From: Streptantibioticus cattleyicolor NRRL 8057 = DSM 46488
GTDB lineage: Bacteria; Actinomycetota; Actinomycetes; Streptomycetales; Streptomycetaceae
DNA length: 64,000 bases
Assembly (NCBI RefSeq): GCF_000240165.1
Contig: NC_017586.1
Span: 3,348,001-3,412,000, forward strand
Direction of reading: 5' to 3'
Part shown: positions 1-9,907 of the stretch, piece by piece
Position numbering within the stretch: the stretch's first letter is position 1
How the letters are laid out: every line of letters starts with the position of its first letter
Translations under genes and position numbers: made by a program
The notes under the pieces: generated by a model
Told to the model about the DNA's origin: nothing
Seen by the model: only the letters and a program-made list of their open reading frames with translations
Database searches by the model: none

Positions 1-247
1 CGGAGGCGAAGCTCACGGTCGACGCGGGGCGTTCCGGGGACTCCAGCGCGGAGACGGCCTCCTCCAGCAGGGTCCAGGTCGGGTTGTCGTCCCGCCCGTA
101 GCCGTAGGGCGCGAGGACGTCGCCGGGCAGGTGGTAGTGGGAGACGAAGGTGGGACCGGGGAGCGAGGGCATGTGTGCCTCGGCGGGCGGCCGGCCCGCG
201 TGCACGCTGCGGGTGCCGTCTCCTGCCGACGCCTGCGGTCCGGTCAT
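1..247 (-). CDS. Cystathionine gamma-lyase-type PLP enzyme, N-terminal fragment
   Basis: This is the N-terminal 82 codons of a gene that runs off the left edge of the window. Reverse translation from the ATG at 245-247 gives a start with GDGTRSVHAG, then PGPTFVSHYHLPGD, then YGYGRDDNPTWTLLEEAVSALE. This is the pattern of Cys/Met-metabolism PLP enzymes (cystathionine gamma-lyase or synthase), in which the (Y)GR-NPT segment precedes the cofactor-binding core. The PLP lysine lies outside the window, so function rests on the N-terminal signature only. The start codon follows a purine-rich stretch (GAGGCAGC), a reasonable ribosome site. The twin parS sites sit just upstream of it. The family would make cysteine from cystathionine in the cytoplasm. 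Confidence 0.75.
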   Translation of the reverse strand, partial: MTGPQASAGDGTRSVHAGRPPAEAHMPSLPGPTFVSHYHLPGDVLAPYGYGRDDNPTWTLLEEAVSALESPERPASTVSFAS

Positions 248-270
248 CGCTGCCTCCTCGGGGCGGTCGT

Positions 271-284
271 GTTTCACGTGAAAC
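271..284. other. parS: parS site 1 (ParB-binding)
   Basis: The bases read GTTTCACGTGAAAC, a perfect 14-bp palindrome identical to the Streptomyces/Bacillus-type parS consensus. ParB loads here for chromosome organisation and segregation. In Streptomyces such sites cluster around oriC. It is intergenic. Confidence 0.88.
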
Positions 285-314
285 ACCGGTCGGGGCCGGG
301 GTGGCCCGTGCGGT

Positions 315-328
315 GTTTCACGTGAAAC
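315..328. other. parS: parS site 2 (ParB-binding)
   Basis: A second perfect GTTTCACGTGAAAC, 44 bp centre to centre from the first, in the same intergenic gap. Flanking bases also match on the left (GTGTTTCACGTGAAAC in both). The close pair is an unusually strong candidate ParB nucleation point. Confidence 0.88.
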
Positions 329-363
329 CTTGCCCTACGCCGCCGTGCGGGGCGGAGGGGGCG

Positions 364-744
364 TCAGTCGTCCTCGTCGGGCAGCACCATGTGCATCGCC
401 CAGGCGACCACGCTGACGATCAGGCCGCCGATGAGCGCCGCCCAGAACCCGCTCACATGGAAGGCGAGGTGGAGCCGGCCCGCCAGCCAGGAGGTCAGCA
501 GCAGCATCAAGGCGTTCACCACCAGCGTGAACAGCCCGAGGGTGAGGACGAACAGCGGGAAGGAGAGCACCTTCACGATCGGCTTGACCAGCCAGTTCAC
601 CACCCCGAAGACGAGCGCGACGAGCACCAGGGTGAGGACCTTGCGGCCGGTGCTCGTCCCGGTCAGGGTGATCCCGCTGATGAGCCAGACCGCCACCCCC
701 AGCGCCACGGCGTTGGCCAGCGTCTTGACTACGAATCGCTTCAT
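364..744 (-). CDS. Phage-holin-family (YvlD-like) small membrane protein
   Basis: The product is a 126-residue integral membrane protein beginning MKRFVVKTLANAVALGVAVW. Four hydrophobic segments can be seen, near residues 5-25, 33-52, 60-82 and 92-115, and the protein ends in an acidic LPDEDD tail. Length and the FGVVNWLVKPIVKVLSFPLFVLTLG-type core match the four-TM holin superfamily proteins common in actinobacteria, where 'holin' reflects fold similarity rather than proven lysis. I chose the ATG at 744 because the upstream in-frame ATG (783) adds a basic, cysteine-rich stretch atypical of the family. The gene is monocistronic and faces away from the cupin gene. Its physiological role is unknown. 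Confidence 0.7.
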   Translation of the reverse strand: MKRFVVKTLANAVALGVAVWLISGITLTGTSTGRKVLTLVLVALVFGVVNWLVKPIVKVLSFPLFVLTLGLFTLVVNALMLLLTSWLAGRLHLAFHVSGFWAALIGGLIVSVVAWAMHMVLPDEDD

Positions 745-812
745 GCTGGGATGGTCGCAGAAGCGACCCCGGTGACAAGGCACCGGGCGGGAGAAGGCGA
801 GGTAGCGGGCGC

Positions 813-1130
813 ATGAAGGTGTTCCGGCTGGACGATCTTGACGCCGAGCGAGCCGCGAACGACGGTGCTTACCTGCGCTTCCTGCGCGAGCGGAACATGT
901 CGGCGGGGCTGTACGCGCTGCCGGCCGGCGGCACCGACCCGCAGGGCCCGCACGCCCAGGACGAGATCTACCTGGTGGTGAGCGGCCGGGCGTCGATCAC
1001 GGTCGGTGAGGAGACCACCCACGTGGCGCGCGGCAGCGTCGTCTACGTACCGGCGAACACCCCGCACCGTTTCCATCACATCACCGAGGATCTGCGGGTT
1101 CTCGTGGTCTTCTCGCCACCCGAGGGGTGA
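813..1130 (+). CDS. Cupin-domain protein
   Basis: A 105-residue single-domain beta-barrel protein. The first cupin motif is visible as PQGPHAQDEIYLVVSGRA, in which His, Glu and Gly positions of the metal-site motif are recognisable. The second motif is GSVVYVPANTPHRFHHI. There is no signal peptide, so it is probably cytoplasmic. Small stand-alone cupins bind a divalent metal and act as isomerases, dioxygenases or ligand sensors; nothing in the sequence or neighbours fixes the substrate. The start ATG follows GGCGAGG at about 9 nt. It is divergent from the holin-family gene with a 68-bp gap, so the two probably share a promoter region. Confidence 0.8.
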   Translation: MKVFRLDDLDAERAANDGAYLRFLRERNMSAGLYALPAGGTDPQGPHAQDEIYLVVSGRASITVGEETTHVARGSVVYVPANTPHRFHHITEDLRVLVVFSPPEG

Positions 1131-1278
1131 CCCGCGGCGGCCCGCCGCCAGGGACGCGGACGCCGGTCCCTTAAGGGTCCGATCAGGGGGCTATGGGGTC
1201 CGCGGAACCTCCGCGGCGGGCGGTGCCGACCGTAAGCTCGACGACAGGGAAGCCCGCAGGGGGCGGAGGGAGTCGGAC

Positions 1279-1506
1279 ATGAGCGGCAAGGGCAACGGGA
1301 ACGGGTTCTTCGACGGCGTGCCGTGGTGGGTGAAGTGGATCGCGGTGCCGGTCATCGCGGTCATCGTCTTCGGCGGGCTGATCGCCAGCCTGATCGGCTT
1401 CGTCTTCGGCCTGCTGTTCAAGGTGGTGCTCTTCGCTGCCCTCGTCGGCGGCCTGGTCTACCTGGTCAAGCGCTTCACGTCGTCGTCCTCGTCCCGGGAC
1501 TGGTAG
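1279..1506 (+). CDS. Small membrane protein (DUF5326-like)
   Basis: A 75-residue protein starting MSGKGNGNGFFDGVPWWVKW. Two hydrophobic stretches (about residues 18-38 and 39-60) suggest one hairpin-like or two short membrane segments, followed by a basic VKRF and a Ser-rich tail ending SSRDW. The aromatic PWWVKWIAVPVIA segment resembles the small actinobacterial family I remember as DUF5326; that assignment is recollection, not a search. The ATG at 1279 follows GGGCGGAGGGAG, a strong ribosome site. A longer in-frame reading from 1006 overlaps the cupin and is not supported. Function unknown. Confidence 0.65.
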   Translation: MSGKGNGNGFFDGVPWWVKWIAVPVIAVIVFGGLIASLIGFVFGLLFKVVLFAALVGGLVYLVKRFTSSSSSRDW

Positions 1507-1550
1507 CCGCCGCCGGGACCGGCGGCGGGACGACCGTGACGGCCGTCCCG
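1507..1550. terminator. Bidirectional terminator between convergent genes
   Basis: Two adjacent hairpins fill the 71-bp gap between convergent genes. 1507-1528 is CCGCCGCCGG/CCGGCGGCGG. 1526-1550 pairs CGGGACG with CGTCCCG, with an inner CCG-TGA-CGG helix. Symmetry would serve both strands. There is no T-run, as is usual in Streptomyces. Confidence 0.55.
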
Positions 1551-1577
1551 CCGTGGCCGGCAGACCGGCCGTACGGG

Positions 1578-3149
1578 TCACACGGTGCCGGCGTCGTCCT
1601 GGAGCGGCACCCGTTCGGCGCGCGCCGGCCTTCCGTTGGGCCTGGTCGCCGGGGTGACCGCGGTGCCCGCACCGGCGGTCTTCCCGGCGTCCTTCGCCGG
1701 GCCGGCCGCCGCGGTGTCGCCCGGGGCGTTCATCGCGGCGATCAGCTGACGGGCGAGGCCCAGTCCAGTGCCGCCCATGGTGAGCGCCTTGGCGAACATG
1801 TCCGCCATCCCGTCGGCGCCGTTGAGCAGCACCATGTGGTCCACGTTGCCGAAGGCGGCGGCGCCGGCCTTGACGATCTCCGGCCATTTCTCGGCGAGTT
1901 GCTGGGCCACCACGGCGTCCTGGTTCTCCGCCAGCGCCGTCGCCCGCGCCTTGATCGCGTCGGCCTCCGCCAGACCCTTCGCCCTGGCCGCCTCCGCCTC
2001 GGCGAGCCCCTTGGCCTTGGCGGCTTCCGCGGCGGCGAGCCCGTGGGCCTGGGCCGCGGCGGCCTCCGCCTGACCGGTGGCCCGGGTGGCGTCGGCCTTG
2101 GCCAGACCGCGCGCCTTGGTGGCCTCCGCCTCCGCGGACGCGGCGGTCTTCACCCGGGTCGCCTCCGCGGCGGCGGCCAGCTCGGTCTCCTGGGCGTTGG
2201 CCTGGGCGGCGGAGATCCGCGCGTCGCGTTCGGCCTCGGCAAGGGTGCGCTTCTCGTACGCCTTGGCGTCGGCGGGCTTGCGCACGTCGGCCTGGAGCTG
2301 CATCTCCCGGCGGTGCGCCTCCAGTTCGGCGACCCGGGTCTCCTGCACCACCACTTCCTGGCGGGCGGCGGCCTCGGCCAGCGGTCCGGCCTGCTTGGCG
2401 GCGGCTGCGGCCTTGTCCCGTTCGGCCTGGTAGCCGGCCTTGAGGATCTCGCTGTCCCGGGCCGCCTCGGCCATCAGCGCGTACGCCTGCTGCTCGGCCT
2501 CGGTGGCCAGCCGGTCGGCCTCGGCCTGGGCGATCCTGGCGTCCCGCTGGACGGCCGCGGCGTGCGGCGCGGCCAGGTTCTGGATGTATCCGGTGGGGTC
2601 CTCGATCTCGTGGATCTGGAGCGAGTCCACGATCAGCCCGAGCTTCTCCATCTCCGTGCCCGACGCGGAACGGGTCTGCGCGGTGAGCTTCTCGCGGTCC
2701 CGGATCATCTCCTCGACCGTCAACCCGCCCACGATGGACCGCAGATGACCGGCGAAGACGTTGTGGACCCGGTCGCCCATCATCTTCTGCTGGTCCAGGA
2801 AACGGCGGGCGGCGTTGGCGATCGACACCAGGTCGTCGCCGACCTTGAAGATCACCACGCCGCGGACCTTGAGCGGGATCCCCTGCTTGGTCACGCAGTC
2901 CACCAGCAGATCGGCCTCGTTGAGGTCGAGCGACAGCTTGCGGACGGCTTGCAGACCGGGGAGCACGAGCGTTCCGCGACCGGTGACGATCCGGAAGCCC
3001 AGCCCCTCCTCCAGCCCCTCGGTGCGGTGCTTGGAACCGGAGATGACCAGCGCCTCGTTGGGCTCCGCGACCCGCCAGCAGAGCTTGAAGAGCGTGATCA
3101 GAACAATGACAGCGACGAGTGCAGCACCCGCCGCGACGCCGATGACCAT
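1578..3149 (-). CDS. Flotillin-like SPFH/band 7 protein
   Basis: A 523-residue flotillin. An N-terminal membrane segment (about residues 3-25, GVAAGAALVAVIVLITLF) is followed by an SPFH domain to about residue 200 (RVAEPNEALVISG, GRGTLVLPGLQ, VRGVVIFKVGDD, MIRDREKL). A long Ala/Glu/Lys/Arg-rich coiled coil follows, then a conserved C-terminal block (KWPEIVKAGAAAFGNVDHM). Flotillins scaffold membrane microdomains. The coiled coil contains a run of 11-residue repeats around residues 345-410. I chose ATG 3149 because GGGGG lies 9-10 nt upstream; the GTG two codons earlier is too close to that ribosome site. The NfeD-like gene lies upstream on the same strand, the usual flotillin partner. Confidence 0.88.
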   Translation of the reverse strand: MVIGVAAGAALVAVIVLITLFKLCWRVAEPNEALVISGSKHRTEGLEEGLGFRIVTGRGTLVLPGLQAVRKLSLDLNEADLLVDCVTKQGIPLKVRGVVIFKVGDDLVSIANAARRFLDQQKMMGDRVHNVFAGHLRSIVGGLTVEEMIRDREKLTAQTRSASGTEMEKLGLIVDSLQIHEIEDPTGYIQNLAAPHAAAVQRDARIAQAEADRLATEAEQQAYALMAEAARDSEILKAGYQAERDKAAAAAKQAGPLAEAAARQEVVVQETRVAELEAHRREMQLQADVRKPADAKAYEKRTLAEAERDARISAAQANAQETELAAAAEATRVKTAASAEAEATKARGLAKADATRATGQAEAAAAQAHGLAAAEAAKAKGLAEAEAARAKGLAEADAIKARATALAENQDAVVAQQLAEKWPEIVKAGAAAFGNVDHMVLLNGADGMADMFAKALTMGGTGLGLARQLIAAMNAPGDTAAAGPAKDAGKTAGAGTAVTPATRPNGRPARAERVPLQDDAGTV

Positions 3150-3275
3150 CGGCACCTGCCCCCTACGAACAACGGCCCCCGAGCGGGGCCGACGCGCGGC
3201 CCCCTTGTGGGACCGCGAAGGGAGTCTGCTCCCGTGCAACAACCACCGGAAGACGCTGACGCGTTGTTGTCGAAA

Positions 3276-3289
3276 TCTTGACGTCAAGA
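3276..3289. promoter_or_regulatory. 14-bp perfect palindrome upstream of flotillin
   Basis: TCTTGACGTCAAGA is a perfect palindrome in the 169-bp gap between the NfeD-like gene and the flotillin gene. It contains TTGACG on both strands, so it could be an operator overlapping a -35 element. I see no convincing -10 box at the right distance, so the role is uncertain. Confidence 0.35.
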
Positions 3290-3318
3290 AGACTTCGGAC
3301 CGTTACCGCCTCCGGCGT

Positions 3319-3516
3319 TTACACCACCGCGGCGACGTAAACGGTGCGTGGCGCCTGGTACTCGACGATCACCACCGGCGTGCCGGGCTCGATGCGTTCG
3401 CCGGGGACCGCCGGATAGGCGAGGAAGTGCTCGGCGCCGCCCCGGATCCGTACCATCACCTCGCCGACCAGCCCCGGGCCGACCGTCCCCGTCACCCGTC
3501 CCTGAGACCCTTCCAT
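3319..3516 (-). CDS. NfeD-like OB-fold protein, flotillin partner
   Basis: A 65-residue protein that is almost entirely one small beta-rich domain: GRVTGTVGPGLVGEVMVRI, then a loop, then GTPVVIVEYQAPRTVYVAAV. This matches the soluble OB-fold domain of NfeD/YuaF-type proteins, lacking their membrane or protease parts. The family's genes sit beside flotillin genes and the proteins help flotillin assemblies at the membrane. The flotillin gene lies immediately downstream on the same strand, which strongly supports the call. The start ATG at 3514-3516 follows GAAGGGTCT-type sequence on the coding strand. Short length is typical of actinobacterial versions. Confidence 0.7.
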   Translation of the reverse strand: MEGSQGRVTGTVGPGLVGEVMVRIRGGAEHFLAYPAVPGERIEPGTPVVIVEYQAPRTVYVAAVV

Positions 3517-3592
3517 GCGCGGAGCGTAGCGCGCGCGGGCCGCAAGCGCCCGCCCCGCCGGTCCCCGCTACCGGCCGCCCGGGAGGGGCCCC

Positions 3593-3622
3593 TGGCGTCG
3601 TGGCCGTCCCACCCGCTAGCGT
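3593..3622 (+). promoter_or_regulatory. Candidate thiC promoter
   Basis: TGGCGT (3593-3598) and TAGCGT (3617-3622) are separated by 18 bp, fitting a housekeeping-sigma promoter of the loose Streptomyces type. Transcription would begin just before the riboswitch. Confidence 0.4.
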
Positions 3623-3636
3623 GTGAGGCACCTTTG

Positions 3637-5523
<1,887 letters not shown>

Positions 5524-5542
5524 CGCACGCACGCGGTTCGAC

Positions 5543-5590
5543 GGGCGCCGCTTTCGGAGGATGACCTCCGTGGGCGGCGTCCGGCGTTTT
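5543..5590 (+). terminator. Rho-independent terminator after thiC
   Basis: An outer stem GGGCGCCGC/GCGGCGTCC (one G-T pair) and an inner stem CGGAGG/CCTCCG with an ATGA loop are followed by CGGCGTTTT. This is a rare case here with a real T-run. Confidence 0.8.
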
Positions 5591-5609
5591 CCGGCCCGCC
5601 GCTGATCGG

Positions 5610-5653
5610 CCGCCGTTATATTCAGAGGTGTTGTTGGTCTTATATATCGGAGG
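5610..5653 (+). promoter_or_regulatory. AT-rich promoter/operator region of the toxin-antitoxin pair
   Basis: Against a GC-rich background this stretch holds TATATT (5617-5622) and TTATATAT (5640-5647), then CGGAGG (5648-5653) 5 nt before the antitoxin ATG. The roughly symmetric TATA-type arms flanking a G/T-rich centre could be the operator for autoregulation by the antitoxin, which is typical for type II systems. Confidence 0.4.
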
Positions 5654-5658
5654 CATGT

Positions 5659-5880
5659 ATGAGCGTGACAACCATCGACCTGGACGATGATGCCCTGGCG
5701 AAGGCCATGCGGTTCTCCGGAGGCGCGACCAAGAAGGACGTGGTGAACGAGGCCCTCCGCGAGTACGCCGAGAGACACGAACGTGCTGCCCGGCGTGCTC
5801 GGCACATGGAGGCCGCCAAGGAATGGGACTACGAGGGCTGGCAGCAGCTCCACGACGCGGAGAAGCGGGAAACGGAGTGA
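5659..5880 (+). CDS. vapB: VapB-type antitoxin
   Basis: A 73-residue protein. The N-terminus (TTIDLDDDALAKAMRFSG, then TKKDVVNEALREYAERHER) is a ribbon-helix-helix DNA-binding domain as in VapB2-type antitoxins. The C-terminal helix plus WDYEGWQQL tail would wrap the toxin active site. It would neutralise the PIN-domain RNase encoded next and repress the operon. The ATG at 5659 is chosen over the overlapping out-of-frame ATG at 5655. Its stop overlaps the toxin start by 4 nt (GTGA), giving translational coupling with antitoxin first, as in the family. Confidence 0.85.
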   Translation: MSVTTIDLDDDALAKAMRFSGGATKKDVVNEALREYAERHERAARRARHMEAAKEWDYEGWQQLHDAEKRETE

Positions 5881-6296
5881 TCCGGTACCTCGCGGACTCC
5901 ACCGCCGTGTGGCGCCTGCTGCGTGAGCAGCATCTGAACGAGGTGTGGGGAGAGGACATCGACCTGCGGGTGATCGGGTCGTGCGCTCCCCAGCGCACCG
6001 AATTCCGGCGTTCCGCCCGCAACCTCGTCCATTACGAGCAGATGGGCGAGATGTTCGCCGACCTGTACCCCGACGTGCCCCTGCCGAAGAACATGTGGGG
6101 CTGGATCGAGTCGGCTCAGTTCCGACTCGCCCGAAGCGGAGGAGCTGTCCGGGCGCTGTCCACCGTCGACCTGATGATCTGCGCCACGGCGGCTTACCAC
6201 GGGTTGATCGTGCTGCACGACGACAACGACTTCGTCACCGCCGCCGGGGTGCTGACCGACGTTCTTCAACGTAGCGTCCGCGACGTTCCGCGCTAG
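5877..6296 (+). CDS. vapC: VapC-type PIN-domain ribonuclease toxin
   Basis: A 139-residue PIN-domain protein reading MIRYLADSTAVWRLL from a GTG start at 5877. The acidic metal-binding residues of the family are in place: Asp7 (LADST), Glu42 (QRTEF), Asp98 (STVDLMICATA) and Asp116/Asp118 (LHDDNDF). VapC toxins cut specific tRNA or rRNA sites when the antitoxin is degraded. The GTG overlaps the antitoxin stop; the longer ATG reading from 5823 would lie inside the antitoxin and is rejected. The pair sits alone between thiC and tuf, so it may be an acquired module. No attachment site or integrase is visible. Confidence 0.85.
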   Translation: MIRYLADSTAVWRLLREQHLNEVWGEDIDLRVIGSCAPQRTEFRRSARNLVHYEQMGEMFADLYPDVPLPKNMWGWIESAQFRLARSGGAVRALSTVDLMICATAAYHGLIVLHDDNDFVTAAGVLTDVLQRSVRDVPR

Positions 6297-6459
6297 GCGC
6301 CCGATCGTCGTGCGGTGCTTGCTTTCATGGCCCTTGAACGGGGGAGGACGGGGTTTCGGCGGCGGGGGAGTCGCCGGGGCCACCCGTGCGAGGGGTTTCT
6401 GACCGCGCCGGGATGTTGAGGCTCTGGTGCGGGATTCTCCTCGCTTAGTGTGACCGTGC

Positions 6460-6504
6460 GAGCGAGTGGTGGGGGTAGGGTCCTCTGCCTGCCACCACTC
6501 GCTC
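6460..6504 (-). terminator. Terminator of tuf
   Basis: A perfect 13-bp stem, GAGCGAGTGGTGG (6460-6472) with CCACCACTCGCTC (6492-6504) and a 19-nt loop, begins 10 bp after the tuf stop codon. The 163 bp between vapC and this hairpin (6297-6459) show nothing recognisable. Confidence 0.8.
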
Positions 6505-6513
6505 AGCCCTCCG

Positions 6514-7707
<1,194 letters not shown>

Positions 7708-7789
7708 GCGATCCTCCTCTGGTCGGGAGCAGGACGGCCGTCCGCCTCCCGGGTTTCACTTGCGTTGACAGCACTGCGCCGGGTCCAGC

Positions 7790-7807
7790 GATCACCTCGC
7801 GGTGATC
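7790..7807 (-). promoter_or_regulatory. Inverted repeat in the tuf upstream region
   Basis: GATCACC-TCGC-GGTGATC is a perfect 7-bp inverted repeat 83-100 bp upstream of the tuf start. It could be a leader hairpin or an operator. I do not see an unambiguous promoter nearby on the minus strand. Confidence 0.4.
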
Positions 7808-7930
7808 AGGCGAGTGCTCTGGGTCACAGTAATGGATCCGCTCACACGTCACCCGGGCGCCGTGAGTCACCTTCGTGGCCCGTCGGCGCGGCCCGGTTGA
7901 CCACGGCGCCGCCACGGACCCCGGAACGGG

Positions 7931-7969
7931 GACGCGCCGCACCTGATGGGACGTCAGGTGCGGCGCGTC
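7931..7969 (-). terminator. Terminator after the SH3-like gene
   Basis: A perfect 16-bp stem, GACGCGCCGCACCTGA (7931-7946) with TCAGGTGCGGCGCGTC (7954-7969) and a 7-nt loop, starts 17 bp past the stop of the upstream minus-strand gene. It insulates tuf from that transcript. Confidence 0.8.
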
Positions 7970-7985
7970 GCCCGGGAGACGGTGG

Positions 7986-8630
7986 TTACCGCTGACACAG
8001 GCGCGGGGTGGAGCCCACGATCCTGACGAAACGGCCCGAGATCCAGCCGGAGTTGTGGCGGCCGAGGCGGTACCAGACGTCGTTGCGGTCGACGGGGCTG
8101 CCCTTGGAACGGCAGGCCAGCTCGACCATGGTGCCGTTGCGGAAGCTGCCGAGCATCCGGCTGCCGATCCGGGACTCGTTGCGGATCCGCAGGCCCTTCT
8201 GGGCCTCCACCCGGCCCCGGTAGAGGTCCCGGCCGGTCATGGGGTCGCTCTTGCGGCCGTTCGCCGGGTCCATCCGGCGGCCGTTCATCGCCGTCTTGTC
8301 GCCCTTGGCCATCAGCTTGTCGCCCTTGGCCGTCGTCTTGTGGCCCTGCGCCATCATCTTGTGGCCGCGGGCCGGCATCCGGTGGCCGGCCGACGAGGAC
8401 ATACGGCCGGACATCGCGGAGTGGTGGCCGGCGGCCGGGCGGGAGACCTGGTGGCCCGCCATGGCGCCGTGCGCGTGCTTGGCCGGGTGGGCCATGGTGT
8501 TGTTGGCGCCGGGGCGCGCGTGCGGACCGGGGTGGTCGGTGGCGAAGGCGGTGCCGCCGACGGCGGCGGTGACCAGCGCCCCGCTGACGGCGGCGAGCGC
8601 GACCTTGCCGATTGTGGACTGCAGAAGCAT
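7986..8630 (-). CDS. Secreted SH3-like protein with His/Lys/Met-rich heptapeptide repeats
   Basis: A 214-residue exported protein. A signal peptide (MLLQSTIGKVALAAVSGALV, cleavage near residue 30 after AFA) leads into a low-complexity Gly/His/Met region. That region has a 7-residue repeat around residues 82-125, reading ARGHKMM, AQGHKTT, AKGDKLM, AKGDKTA. The C-terminal ~80 residues (GLRIRNESRIGSRMLGSF, VWYRLGRHNSGWISGRFVRI) form a bacterial SH3-type domain, commonly used to bind cell-wall peptides. ATG 8630 follows CCAGGAGGCAGCAG, an ideal ribosome site; the longer reading is unsupported. Likely a wall-associated protein of unknown partner; the repeat could bind metal or polyanion, which is speculation. 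Confidence 0.75.
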   Translation of the reverse strand: MLLQSTIGKVALAAVSGALVTAAVGGTAFATDHPGPHARPGANNTMAHPAKHAHGAMAGHQVSRPAAGHHSAMSGRMSSSAGHRMPARGHKMMAQGHKTTAKGDKLMAKGDKTAMNGRRMDPANGRKSDPMTGRDLYRGRVEAQKGLRIRNESRIGSRMLGSFRNGTMVELACRSKGSPVDRNDVWYRLGRHNSGWISGRFVRIVGSTPRLCQR

Positions 8631-8807
8631 CTGCTGCCTCCTGGGGAGGAATAGGCCCGAGGGCCATGAGGTGACGCTTGTGACGCTAGGTCCGTGACCT
8701 TCCGCGTGCAACTCATCGCCGTGCGTGACGGGCCAACGGGTGACCGCCGCACCGCCGCACCGCACCGCACCGTCGCCCCGACAGGCCGGGCGCGCCCCGG
8801 CGGACGG

Positions 8808-9680
8808 TCAGCGGGCGCCCGGGTCCTGCTCCCGGAAGTCGGAGCCCTCCCGGTGCTCGGAGGTGGAGAAGTCCGGGCTGGAGAAGCGCGGACTGCTGTA
8901 GTCGGGGCTGCTGAACCGGGGCGCCCCGGAGTCCGGTTCCTCATGGCCGGGACCGGTGAAGCCGGGCCGGGAGTAGCCCAGCCGGGGCGGTGGCAGCAGC
9001 CCGTCGTCCTCCTCGGCCCCGGGGTCCTCCGGCACCGGCGGCGCCCCCGCGCCGGCCAGCACCTCGCGCAGGAACGGCAGCATCCCGCGGTGCAGCAGCG
9101 CGGTGAGCCACGCCTCCCGCGCCGCTGTCAGATCCGCCTGCTCCCCGGGGCGGGCGGCCCGGGTGGCGGACGAGCTGTTGCGGACCGCCGCCAGCACGAT
9201 GCTCACCGCCCCGACGACGACGCCCAGCCCGGCCACCGCCAGGAAGAGCCAGCCGGCGGTGCGCAGCGGTGCCCCTATGGCCGGCTCCGGGTCCATCGCC
9301 GCCAGCACGTAACCCACCAGCAGGAAGATGAGCCCGGCGGTGCCGGCCAGGATCGGGGTGAGGACGGCGACGGTGGGCAGGACGCCCGCGCCGGAGGTGT
9401 GGTCGCCGGCGCCGCCGCCCGCCGTGACGGGCCCGCGGTTCCCCGTGCCGCCCGCCGCCTCGGCCCGCAGCCGTGCGCGTACGGTGACGTAGCTGAGGTA
9501 CTCGGCCGCGGCGCACGCCGAGATGGCCGCCGTCGCGCTCAGCGCCATGGCGCGCAACTGCCCGGTGCCGAGCCGGGTTCCGGGAACGGCGGGGTCCTCC
9601 GCCGTCATGCGCAGCGCCTCGTCGAGGACCCGCTCGAAATCCGGGACGTCCTCGGTGAGCAGGTGTGAAGCGCCTTTCAT
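8808..9680 (-). CDS. Membrane protein with Ser/Pro-rich repeated tail, function unknown
   Basis: A 290-residue protein I do not recognise. The N-terminus has a short acidic helix (EDVPDFERVLDEALRM) and a weakly hydrophobic segment near residue 45. Two clear membrane helices lie about residues 105-130 (VLTPILAGTAGLIFLLVGYV) and 143-168 (GWLFLAVAGLGVVVGAVSIV). The C-terminal tail is Pro/Gly-rich and carries a small repeat, PRFSSPDYSS then PRFSSPDFST, and is probably disordered. ATG 9680 lies 6 nt from GGGGG; the ATG two codons earlier is too close. Monocistronic as far as can be seen. The 227 bp upstream (9681-9907) contain only a TTTCCGGAAA palindrome. Confidence 0.6.
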   Translation of the reverse strand: MKGASHLLTEDVPDFERVLDEALRMTAEDPAVPGTRLGTGQLRAMALSATAAISACAAAEYLSYVTVRARLRAEAAGGTGNRGPVTAGGGAGDHTSGAGVLPTVAVLTPILAGTAGLIFLLVGYVLAAMDPEPAIGAPLRTAGWLFLAVAGLGVVVGAVSIVLAAVRNSSSATRAARPGEQADLTAAREAWLTALLHRGMLPFLREVLAGAGAPPVPEDPGAEEDDGLLPPPRLGYSRPGFTGPGHEEPDSGAPRFSSPDYSSPRFSSPDFSTSEHREGSDFREQDPGAR

Positions 9681-9907
9681 GTACATCCCCCGATGCTCCG
9701 ATCTCCGGCGGTCCGGGCCGGGCCGCCCGGGCGGGCGGGGGTGCGGAACCGGAGGCGAGCCTGTGACGGACAACCCCGATGGTAGAGCGCCGGAGTGAGG
9801 CGGTGACAGAGTGTTTCCGGAAATTGGGGGCAACGCGGCTTCGGTGCGGTAAAGCCGGATCACCGACCGGGCCGGTCCCGGCCGCGTCGCGCCCGTACGG
9901 GACGGCC

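Noticed and set aside
6297-6459. tRNA gene or attachment site next to vapBC and tuf
   Set aside because: No cloverleaf-like pattern, CCA end or flanking direct repeat could be found in the gap, and no integrase is present.
9814-9823. TTTCCGGAAA palindrome upstream of the membrane-protein gene
   Set aside because: Ten-base palindromes of this sort occur by chance and no promoter or repeat partner supports it.
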